Shown here: piece by piece, positions 23,601 through 35,900 of the stretch | How the letters are laid out: every line of letters begins with the position of its first letter | Position numbering within the stretch: position 1 is the stretch's first letter | NCBI GenBank assembly: GCA_017506865.1 | Contig: JAFCMP010000536.1 | Location: forward strand, 1,302,001 to 1,366,000 | Length of the DNA: 64,000 nt | Source of the DNA: Tribonema minus | Taxonomy: Eukaryota; Sar; Xanthophyceae; Tribonematales; Tribonemataceae | Reading direction: 5' to 3' | Position numbers and translations under genes: made by a program | The notes under the pieces: generated by a model | Databases searched by the model: none | Told to the model about the DNA's origin: nothing | The model's input: only the letters and a program-made list of their open reading frames with translations

Positions 23601-23948
23601 TGTTGCGCACGTTGCGCCTCGGGGCTAAACCTTGTTTAGCCTTTGGGCAGGGGCTCAACACCATGCGCCTACGCCCAAATGGTTTAGCCGCCGGCCCTGG
23701 CCAAGTCGTACCTTTGAAAGCGACTCTTTGGCAAAGTGCAAATCAGCCGGCCGCACAATTGTGCAGTGTGTAAACAGGGTGTCTTCGTACAGGAATGACT
23801 TTGTAGCATCACATCTACTTCAAAGCATCATGAAAGCACCCTCATCCGCAACAATACCAGCACAGCTACCCTCCAGAGTACACTGGTAGCTTCAAAGTAC
23901 ATACCCATGCCTCCCCCCCATGTGCGTCGTCTCGTCGCTTTGCCAAAC

Positions 23949-23981
<33 letters not shown>

Positions 23982-26900
23982 ACACACACACACACACACA
24001 ATGTATTGCATGACTTGAGAGTTCACTAGCACACTCCGAAGTATGATTGACCCATGTGTATGTACCAAGCGCGACATCAATCGCCTGGGCTCGCGCATCC
24101 CCTGAGCAAGAGTTGATAAAGGCTACACTGAAGTGCACTAACCCTAACCCTAACCCTAACCCTAACCTAACCCTAACCCTAACCCGAAACACATGTATGG
24201 ATATGATCCTCATGTGCATCATTTCAATGCCTCTGTTTAACAGGTTAGCAGACTTTGAAGTTTATCATCATACTCTCTTGAGCGACAGTACAAGTACTTC
24301 AAAATAAATGCGTACACCCCGACCCACACCCTCATGTGCGTCATCTCAATCCCCCTACTGCACATACTAGCAGACTTCCACTGCTGCCGATGCCACTGTC
24401 ATGCACGTCCGCGCCTGCGTGTTCACTGGCTGAACGCTGAGCAGAAGAGGCGTATTGAAGAAGTCTATGACTGTACCTCTGAGCTGCACAACTAAGGCAT
24501 TGAAAGTATATGTATACACCCCACCCTCACCCTCATGTGCGCCATCTCGATGCCGCCGCCTCCGGCGTCCGCAGGCGGCGCGCCCTCGCCTGCGTCGCCC
24601 TGATCTTCCGACGACGTGCCGCGCTCGTACAGCGGCGCGAGGGACCCCGCCAGATACGCGCGCTTGCACCACTGCCGCGCGATCTTGCCGCTGCAGCGCC
24701 GGCAGCGACAGCGGCAACACGGGGTGTTGCGTCAGTCCGTTGAGAAGGGGACAATAGTGCTGCGGGCTCACCAGATGGGTCGTTGAGACCTTAATTACCA
24801 CTGCCGAGCTGTCTCGCCGTTGCAGCGTCCGGCAGCGATGCGGAACGCGCGAAGAACGCCACGTTCATGCGCTGAGACGACAGCCAGTAGTGTGCGTTTT
24901 TCTTTTGGGGGGAAAGGGGGGGGGGGGGGGGGTCAGATGGGAGCACAACCAGCATGCTCCAAACCAGAAAGGGTACGCGCGTTACAACTACCAGGCTCGT
25001 CCTTGCAGCTGACGCATCTGCTGCTTAGGGTTTAGGAGCAGGAGGAGGGTTAACTAACCCTAACTATGCTTGTACTGGCCGCTGAAGGCATCACGCCCGC
25101 TGCATGCCGCAAGCTGTCACAGCCGCGAAACCGTCCTGGTGGTCTTGATATTGGTGCGCGGCGCGACGAGCTGCAGCGTCGACACCACCAAGCCCAACAA
25201 CAGGTCGGGTACTTCAACGTCGAAGTACAGCCATGCCAACGTTACAAAAATGCAGTGCTCCCGAGGCAGCAGTGCGCGCGTTGCGAGAACCATGCTCGCG
25301 CTGCCCGTCAAAGTCGTCCACTCCCTGAGGGGTATTAGGAATAGGGTTACCTAACCCTTACCCTGACCTTCACCCTGACCTTAGTTCACCAAATACCGTA
25401 CTCGTCCTGGCCACTAAAGTGATCCGTCCGCTGCCCGCGCGAGCCGCCACGTTCCCAAGACGCACCTGGTGGTCTTGCTATTGGCCCGTGGCGCGATGAG
25501 CAGCAGCGTGGACACGACAACGCCAACATCCATCAGGTACTTCAACATTGAAGTACAGCCAGGCCAACTTCTTCACAACTGGAGTGCTCCCGAGCACCAG
25601 TACACGCATGACAAATATCATACTGACCTGGTGGTCTTGCTATTGGCGCGCGACGCGACCAGCAGCAGCGTGGACACAACCACGCCGTGCTCCGCGCGCA
25701 CGGCCGCGGCGACCGCCGTTGCGACGCCCGCCAGTTCGTCTTGTGAGGCCTTCGCAAGCGTGTCCTTGACCTCGCAGCTCAGCACCAGCTCCTCCTGGCC
25801 TGCGCAAGGGAACGACGGGAGCGGCGGCGGCGGCGCTGAGCAGGGTGGCGCAAACAGCGGCAGTAGTGCTCTGCAGTGACAGTGATGCTCAGCACTAGCT
25901 CCTCCTGGCCTGCGCAGGGGAGCGGCGGCGGCGGCGGCGGCGACAGCGCTGCTACAGCAGCGTTCAGCATGATGCGGTAATCGCGATGCCTGCAGAGTAA
26001 CCTGATAGGGTTCTGGTCTGCGTATTGTATCCTTGACTTCACAGCTCCGCTCCAGCTCATCACAGCCCGGAAAGGAAAGCGACGGCGGCGGCACCGGCGC
26101 TGCCGAGCGTGGTGCAATACTTGATGGAAGCGCTCTGCACGGTACGCGTCAACTAATCTCACAAGGAGAAAGCCCCAACGGCAGCAACGCTCAGCCCAGT
26201 GAGACGGCACTCGCCGCTCCTGGCGCCTGTGACAGCTGAAGTGCTCTGTTTGTTAGAAGCGCGCCCCATGACTTCATAATTCACAAAGCCTGCAAGCTCG
26301 TCCTGGTTGCTTCCACCCCGCGAGTGCAGCGGCAGCTGAGCCTCAGCGGCCAACTGAAGTCAGTAGCGCTCTGCGCGCAGTGGCAGTGGTAGTTGCCCGC
26401 CGATGTTAAAGCACTTTAGTGCAGTCCAAGGCATGTGGCGCGCTACTGGGAAGCCCGCGCACTGGGCTTTATGCGTATACAGCGCAGGAGCACTGTCATG
26501 AGCGTTGTCGCCTTGTCATCAAGCCATTGCTGCTCCCCTGAGCCTCGCCGCAAACTGTTTATGGAAACGAGTCAAAAGATCGTAGAGCTTTAGGTGAGAA
26601 GGTGTGGTTGGCCGTCGAATTGAATGCCTTCCACCAAAAGCCGTGGTCGCCGCTGCTGCGGCAATCGGCCACTTGATATCTTATTTCAGACGCCTCTTCC
26701 GCCTTTGCCTACACCATGATGAGCGCTGTCACCTTGTCTGTCCACGCTGAAGGCGGCAGCGCACCCCGGCCGGAGCGCGTCCGCGCGGCACTGGCAGGCG
26801 CACGCCTGCGGCAGAAATTGCGCACGCGCACGCAGCACAACGGTCACAGTAGAAGCATGGGGGTGATGCAGCTGTGAGTGTGCGTCTACGCGTGCAGACA

Positions 26901-29900
26901 CAAACGATTGGCGCTGCTGTCAGCGTGCACAAAGTGGCCTTTTTGTCGCCACTCCGCACAGTAGCACACTGACGGCTGCAGGCACTGCACGCGGGGGGGG
27001 TGGGGGGCGTTTCCGCATCCACTGCAGGGGTTCAGTGACACACACTTCTTCAACAAGGCAAGTTACTAGCTGGTACGCAACAAGATCGCATGCACTTGTG
27101 CGGCCCGCAGCTTGGCGGGTCAGTGGTGGTACCGGCTTTCGTGTAGGGGGACACGGAATGCCATCCCAGTCATGAACAGTATCAATCATGAGCGCTTGGT
27201 ATATAGTTGCGCTGACGCTGCAGTGCGCGTCACCTCGATGTCCTGGGGGTAGTGGTTGCGGCCGCCGATGATGATGAGGTCCTTTATTCTGCCGCACACA
27301 AACAGCTCCTCCTTGTACAGGAAGCCCTCGTCGCCGGTGCGCAGGTAGCCCTTGGACCAGTCTGCACAGCGCACGTCAGAACAAGTCTAGTTCACACTGT
27401 GCACTGCTGGTGCCAGCATGTGCTCGTGCGGGTAACGCAATGCCTACCACAACCATCGCAGCACTTGGTCATGCGGGAGTCATACACCGTACACGTTCAC
27501 GCACGCGTTCACGCCGGGGTATGTATCGTGCCAGCAAACACGCATACATGTACGAAGTATGTGTATTCACGCCAGGGGATGTGTACCTATGCATGTATGT
27601 ACACGCATGTATGTATGTTCATACCAGGGCATGTATCATGCCAGCAATCATGCATGTACGTATGCATGTATGTACTGGAAGCATGTATTTATACGTGTAT
27701 GTATGCATGTATTTATGTTCATGCCAGGGTGAGTATCATGTCAGCATATGTATACACATACCCGGTTCTGTCCCATCTGGGGGCTCAAGCAGACCCTCGT
27801 CCGCGTCCTCCGTGGCGCCTATCTGCGCGCAAAACGCATTGACGGACTTGCCGTGCTGGCGCCAGTAGCCGCAGGCCTGTCGCACGACACGCGATTCGCA
27901 AGGATGCGTCACCGCTGCAAGGTACCAAACTTCAAGGCAGAACTTCAGTTGACCGTGAGCTTCAGCCCCACGGCCGGGCATCACAGCGGCGCGTGCAATG
28001 ACCGCAGTAGCCACTGGCGTTTGGCCATAGAGGAGCCGGAGAAGCTGGCAGTTGGTGTGCACCTCTGGGCGATTGCTGCAAGCCAACGACACTGAGCCCG
28101 CAGTTGCCTCACTCATTCATGCATACATGCCTACATGGCGAAGTACCACGTCTGCTTGCTGGTGCCGCCACACTCAAGTGACGTTTGTCCCCAATGTATA
28201 TGCATACATTTGTTGTCCAATGTATGCACAAGTCAAAGTACCTGCTGTCGGGTACAAGCACCGGCCTCGCTTGCGCTCACGACCCAGATGTCACCACACG
28301 CAAGTAAATTAATTGAATGTCATCATACGTACCCACTACCTGCGAAGGTACGAGCACTGATCTTGCTGGTGCTATGCGCACGTGACCATGTCACAATAGT
28401 ATGAGCACTGACTTTGCTTGCGCCGGTGACCCAGATCCCATTGCATGTGCCTAAAGTCTGTCATCATGCGTACCTACCTACTGCGAAGGTATGAGCACTG
28501 ACCTTGCTCGCGCTGGTGACCCAAATCTCGCCGACCACGCCGTCCGCCACCTCCAGGCGCGTCTCGGCATCGACAATCTGCGTGGCGAGCGTTGTGGCAG
28601 TGGAAGTGAACTTGCGATTCAACAGCGCACGGCAGGCTGCCAATGAACGTACAGAAGCAGGGGGTCTGTCAGAGGTCACGGTCGCAAAGGCCGTCTGCGT
28701 AGGCATGCGCAACAATGGCCGAAGGCGTACGCTCAGTGGTGCTTGCTGGATACACATGTGAAGACACGAGGATCACCGCCGGAACCTCAACCCTGACCCT
28801 AAACCCTAACCCTAGTTGGCGCGTATCGGCATCGACGATGTGCGCGGCGAGCGTAGCGGCAGCGGGCGTGACTCGCGATTCAGCAGCATGCGCTCTGCGG
28901 CGATGGTCACAGTCAGGGGCAATCGTGAGCGCACGCCAGGCCGCCCAAGTGCGGCAGGGTAGGGTCAGAGGTAGGGTTAGCATGCCAGCGGTTGAGACGT
29001 CATCGAGGCCGGCGCTGTCAGTAGCGCTTGAGCAACGGACGCCGCGCGTGAAGCCAGGCAGGCGCGTCTCGGCGTCGACGCTCTGCGTGGGTAAAACGCG
29101 CCAATGGTGGAGGGCATGCGATTCAGCAGCACGCACGACAGGGCGCCAGCGTGCAGAAGCAGGAGGCACGTCAGCGGTGGTGGAGGCCGCCGCTGTTGGG
29201 GCCGGGGTTAGGTTCAGCCGAGATCGCAGTGGCCGTGTGACGAGCGGATTGAACCAGGCGCGTCTCAGCATCTACAATCTGCGTGCGTGAACGCAACGAT
29301 GGTAGCAAGCATGCGCGCATTGGAGGACAGAATGTGTTACCGCGGCAGCACGGCAGCAGGACGTGCGTCCGAGCAATGGGAAATCTGTGATCTGCGTGCA
29401 CATGCGCAATCATGGTGGGAAGCGTACGCACACATTGGCGGTGATTGCTGGATGCACACGTGAAAACACGATGGATCACTGCCAGAACCTCAACCTTAAC
29501 CCTAAACCCTAACCCTAGACAGCGCGTCTCGGCATCGACGATCTGCGCGGCGAGTGTAGCGGCAGCGGACGTGACTTGCAATTCAGCAGCACGCGCTTTG
29601 CAGTGATGGTCAGAGTTAGCGAGCGCACGACAGGCTGCCAATGTGCAGTGTATTAAGTAAGGTTAGGGCTTCCGGCACGTTTCGGTTTCGACAATGATGG
29701 CCGCAAGCATACGCACATTGGTGGTGCTTGCTGAATGCACACGGATTGCCGCCTTAACCCTGACCCTAAACCCAAACTCGAATTCTCTCAATCTCTAACT
29801 CTGAGTGCGGCAGCAGGGTGGCCTCGCAAGCGGCACTATGCAGCGGCAGTAAGCCAATCGGTGTCACAATGGCGTGACCTGAAGATATGCTCATGACCCT

Positions 29901-32900
29901 TGGCATTATGGCACTTCAAGGCCCAGGAGACGTTCGCAAATGTGCACAAATGATACGGAAGTATTTAAAACCTAGTACTTACATGGACCGCTACAGCAGC
30001 ACCTCAGAGTACCAGTAATATCAGGTGTCATAACCCTAACCCTTGCCCCAAGCCCTCACCTTCAGATCGACGCCCTCGCCTCGGAAGGGGTACCCGCAGC
30101 CGACCAGCACCCTGTCAGCGCCCCCTTCCGAACCCTCAGAAATCTCAACCTGGGCACGGAAGCAGCGCAAGCATGCAGTGAAGGTGGCAGAGTCAACGGG
30201 GTTAGGGTTAGGGATGGAAAACACCGCAAGCAGAAAGAAGAGACGACAGTGTCAAGGCCTGCTGTCTCTACGTCAGTCTGTGAGCTATGCACACTGCCCA
30301 GCTGCTGCTGTGCAGCGAACTCACAGGCAGCTTAACGCGCATCGTGCTTGGCAGCGCACATGACACAACCCAACCCGAACCCTAAACCTAACGCTTAGCA
30401 CTAACGTATGATCCATGTGGTTGTGACGTGAACGCGGAGGAATGGCACTCCCCCTTTCCCCATGGTCTGCTTTCCCCATCGTTCAGTGCCATTTCACTGG
30501 CAGGTGACAGCCGTGAATGCTCACCGCAGCTGTTTTGCATGCGAGAAATACCAAACCTTGTGCAACATACTCTCGCTATCTCCTACGAGAAGGCATTTGG
30601 GGAGTCGTGCATAAGCAGCGGTAGTGTCAGCCGCTTGTCAACCTCCAGAGCACCTTGATTTGTGAGGTTGGCACGATGAACCTCGCTCAACTTACCTATT
30701 GTTGCCACTCCTGCCAGAAGGCAGTGTACAAATCATGTAGGGGGTCAGTGTCGATCTCACCCATTTTGTCAAGGCATTCCCCTACTAAAATGCAATTTTG
30801 AAAATGTCAATCTCAAAGGCGTTTTCCTGCTCTGCTGGTTATCCTCGTACCACAAGGCACTTCACAGATGTCAACCTCCAAGGCAGTCTCCCAGTAGAAG
30901 GTACTTTACTGGTCATGCAAGGGCAACACTGGTCTTACCCAATACCACCCGCTGGTGACACCGTCTTGATGGAGGGGATTAGCGTTCATGTTCAGAGGTC
31001 ATGCGAGGGCAGTTGATCCTCAAGATGCCCCCCCTCCCCCCCCCCCCCCCCCTTACTAGGAGGCACTTTGTAGGTTATGGAATCCAATAAGAAGATCGTA
31101 GAGCTCTAGGTGACAAGGTGTGGTCAGCCGCCGGTGCCTTCCACCAATGACCGTGGTCGCCACTGCTGCAGCAGTTGGCCGCGAGTCAAACAGTACCAGC
31201 ATATCCACAGGAGCCAAGAGACTTCTGTGTGCAAGGTTTTTAGCATTATATGAGCAATATTGTCTTACCTGCTTGTCAACCTCCAAGGCATCCTTGTCTA
31301 CCCGTAGCCGTGATCGCCCGCTGCGGCAAAGGACACGAATAAGCACGGCACACCCAAGGCATGAGGGAACGGTGTCAGTCTACCATGTCGCACGACCCCG
31401 CTCTGCCACGATTGCAGGCAGCAGCATCAAGCAGCTGTCCAACTCAGAATATGTGCAGGCTTGCTCTGGTTAGTTGTCGCGTCTAATATCAGCTGCTGAC
31501 AGGCGGTCGCATCAATAGTGAGATGTTGTTTGAAGGGCCGAGTGTGGCCAAGTAGCAACTACGTGGAGAGGATCACTGAGTAAGGTCCACAGCGTGCGAC
31601 TGCATCTACTTCACAGCACGGGGAAGGTGCAGCAGTTGCGTCCCCTGTGTGGTGCACATGGAGGTTATACAAGTCTCGTGCCAAGCACACGGAACAGGAT
31701 TGTATCGCGCAGTGAGCTTGGTGGGTGCCGAGCACATGCATGCTACATGAGCCTACATACGTACAGGTACATTACACAGCACGCCTCTGACATAACACAA
31801 TAGGTCGTTCCTGGCATGCAAATGCGTGCACAGACTCACTGACACCCTACAGTTCTGGTCATAGGTGAGACCCTGTGTCGCGCTCTTCTGCGGACACTGC
31901 CAAAGGATCGCGCCAAGCGCGGCACTTGTTATCCGGCAGACAGCAGTGCTCAGCCAAGGTTTAGCAACGAGCGCGCAACTGCTTTTGGACTCACCCGCTG
32001 CAGACAAACACTGTGTGCTCGGCCAGCCCATAGGTAGGAAAGATCACCCCTGGCGGTAATCCTGCGCACGGCACAATGACCTCACCTCAGTCACTGTCGT
32101 GTTTAGAATCTGATGAGTGTCTCGACACACTGTGAAGATGATTGTACAGAATATGAAGTTCGGGTGAGGTTTAGGGTTAGCGAAAGGGTTAGGTATGGGC
32201 AGCAACTTAGTGCTAGCAGGAGAGATCACTCGACAGTAAGTGAGCGTTAGCAGGACAGATCACTCCTGGCAGTGATCCTGCCCACAGCAGCAGTTGATAT
32301 CTCAATCACTTGTGAAGTAGTGTGGTGCAACGCAGCATTAGAGCGGTGAGAATGGACAGAATATGACACGTAGGGAGCGGCGACAGCGGCACACACTGCA
32401 TTGCATGTCACGTACTCCATCGAGCGCATGACAAGCATGCGGGCACAAAAGCAGGGGCTCATATACGGCGCTATGGAGCTGCAGCAGTGAGCAATTGTGA
32501 CGGGCGCGGCGCCAGGTGTGTGTTCCAGCTTCGTGTGCAATGCTGGGCTGGCAGAAAGAAGTCGCGCTTACGCACGATGAGCAATGCGTGCATCTGCCCA
32601 CTGCCCGCATGATTGGATGTGGTGGCATGCTGCGCAGCATGGGGAGCGCATCTTGCACTTGTGTTTTTGAAGCAGTCATGTTGGTAATTGTGTTTTTGCT
32701 GGCTCGGAGACACTACAACCTTGCCATTGCAGCTGCGGCGACAGAGTTGAGCGTGCACGGGCGCCATGGGCCTTAATAAAATGGCAGCGGCCGCAGTTAA
32801 GTATTGTTTCTAAGTACTCCCGTCAGGCACCAAGGCACTGCACGTAATGATAGAAGTGTGCTCTTGCAGTTGCGTCCACATCTTGAAACCGCCACTTCAA

Positions 32901-35900
32901 AGCAGTGACCTGGTGACCTGGTGCAGCACAGCTCCGTACTCACCATGTGGCGCAAATGCTTTTTAAAGAGGGCCTGCAGGTGACGCGCCACAGTGCGCAA
33001 TCGGACCTCTCGCAATGGTGCAGCCGTCAGTTGAAGTTGATCGAGAGTGTGCGGCGCGCTGCTCTGACGGCAGACCAGGCACCACCTCGCGCGTACTGCG
33101 GCGCAGTGTACCGCGCCACGGTGCACAATTGCATCTCTCAGAATGGTGCAGCCGTCAGTTGAAGTTGATATAGAGTGCGCGGCACGTCACCACGCTCACT
33201 CACCGTGCGGCGCGAATGTGTCGTAGAAGGCGCGCATGCTGTGCTCGTCCACGGGTTCCGCGCCGTTGATCTGCGACGGTCGTCACGCATGCGGAGGATC
33301 GTGTCACATATTAGTGCCCAATGTCGCAGGTCACTGCGCTGTCTGGGTAGACGTTGTACTGATGTACGTGAATGTCGGATGCGAGCAGGCATCGAAGCCT
33401 GCTGCTGCACAGCAGCCGCCTTCATGCACTCAATATACGAGACCTTGCGGACCGCCGACGCGTCAACACACAGAAGACCGGCAATGGGAGCGTGCAAGTG
33501 CGCCGTGTACTTCGAGTACTTCCAGAAGCTAGGGTGAGTGCTCATGTGATGGTGTTGGGGTACATCGATAGTGTTCGAGTGCACAGTGGGATCTGGGTCC
33601 TGAGAGCGTTGTGCACATGCACTGCACCACCGCGGTACCCAGCTCAGCACACCATGCCAACGCACCATCATATCGTAAGTAACGACGCAGATGCGTAAAA
33701 ATGCATGCCAACAGGCAAGCGGCAAGCTACTATTGCGTCCGCAGCTCGCCATGATATGGTGCAAGACCGACCTGATCGCGTGATTATAGAGCCAACTGGC
33801 AAATAACCGCCATATCATAATCACCATGTGCCTGACGCAGCTCAGGGCTAGCTGCGATTCGTGGACACGCAGCGCGTCGTACCATAACAAGGCACCACAA
33901 TACGCTGTAAAATATGCCACAATTGCATGTCTACATACGCCAACAGGCAGCGAAGCGGCAACCAACTGCTAAATCATAATCACCATGTGCCTGACGCAGC
34001 TGAGGTCTAGCTGCGGCGCATTGGCGGGTCGCAGGTCCCTCCATTTTCTTGCGCACAGGCCAAAGGCAAAGTTGGGGGCCTGCGGGGGGGGGCAGCGCTT
34101 GCGGCTCTCAGTGAACCACACTTCATGGTTTCACAATTGAAAAGTGCGCAAAATGATATGTTCATCAACTCGCCACGAACAAAACTATCCTCGAAACTAC
34201 CCAGTAAGGTGCACAAGCCTGAGCGCGTAGATAATATCCAGTGACGTGCCCATGAAAGGCAGACTCAGAATACATAGATGATAACGTAGCGACGTGCCTG
34301 TGAAGGCGCACTCAGCCCCCATCGGCTCTGATGCGGATGTGGCAAGGCTACCGCAACTGAAGGGGCAGGCGCCGCTGAGCATTGTGCATGCATGTGCGAA
34401 TTTGCCAAGTGTCGTGCAGATGCAAGGATGTCAGTGTTGCAGTCAGACGGCAAGGCAGTCAGGCACGAGACATATCAGTTCTTGCTGAAAGCACTTGTGA
34501 ATGGTGACGCAACAGAGAAGATTCCGTGATGCCTGTGGATGGGCGCCGTGTCGCCAGCGTCACCACGATGCCCAGCCAGACCTTAGCCATATACCAGGCG
34601 AGCACTGGTTGAGCACTGCCAAATCAAACGCCATCGTGTGATAAGTGAGTTTTGTGAAAGCGCACTGGAAGCTGTGTACCATGCAGGAGATTTCGCGCCA
34701 GAGCGTACTGCTGGAAAAAACGCCCACACTGCACAACACTGTATGAGAGTCAAGTCCATCTGTGTCTTCCCATGTGAGCTTCTGTAGTACAAGGAGTCCT
34801 CCTTTTCTCACGACGACCTTATACAGCCACATTGTCCCAAATACCTACTGCTGTGTAACACATTTTATCTTATACACACCCACCCCTATCTTCTTGCGTA
34901 CTGAAGTGTGTATGCACGAACTCGGTGGGGCTAGGATACTGTGTACTATACGTACCAAAGTGCGTATGCACAAGTTGGGTGGGTATGTAACTAAGCGCGT
35001 CGTCACCTGCATGTGCGTGCCCCTGTAGCGGCTGATCGCCTTGACCCAGACTGGAGGGGCCCTGACAAAGCTGTGGCGCAACACCACAGCAGCAGCACAT
35101 GTCGTGAGGTCAGCCCTTGTGCAAAGCAAGTAAAAATGACGCAGGACATGTTGCAAGGCAGGTGATGCTGCCCGCCCACAGCTTAGGCTACAGGTGCAGG
35201 GTGACCGTACAACTGAAGTATCAGCCGCACTTGGCGCCATGGTAAGTTGCTGCTCCGGCACGACGGCACACTAGCACCGCCGATGAAGGCGAGCCGGGAG
35301 GTGCCACAACCATGGTAGGTAGGTATGGTCATGTGCTGCCGATACACAGCAGCTGACCGCAGGCTAATAGCAAATGCCGAATGAAGATGGATTGAGCACG
35401 ACATATGTGGCGATTCGCTCGGCATCATCACAGCCCCAACTCAGCAGGTAAAGGGTAAATCCGTGATTGTTGTGCAACCGGTGTCGGAGTTTTTGGACCG
35501 CATTGCTCTAACATCAGGGCTCCAGGCCAGCGCGCGAAAGCTACAACCGACCTGCACCGCACCTGCATCACACATAAATCGTCACTTGACGTAACCACCT
35601 GTGCACAACACATGATTTGTCACTTGACATAACCACTTGTGCACAGCGGGGAACATGCGCACACCTGATTGGGCTCATGTAGTACCCGCTGCCGCCGCAG
35701 CTAACCCTAACCCTAAAAAAAAACTGCAGTTGAACCCAATAATTGATATTATTTTGACTGCCCCCGAGGTGCATCAGGTTGAGTGTGCTCACCTGATTGG
35801 GCTCATGTAGTACCCGCTGCCGCCGCAATACAGCACGCCCAGCAGGCTGCCTATCAGCCCCATGTCGTGGTACTGGGGCAGCCAGCTCACCACCACTGTG

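Noticed and set aside
22186..30060. CRISPR-like spaced repeats
   Set aside because: The repeats diverge, vary in spacing and align to exon edges of a split eukaryotic gene. There are no cas genes and no uniform repeat/spacer structure.
33138..33965. Minus-strand ORF of 275 codons
   Set aside because: It runs through intron and exon edges in the wrong frame for ligase exon 13. It contains the copied LALSCVRHM only by chance of being open.
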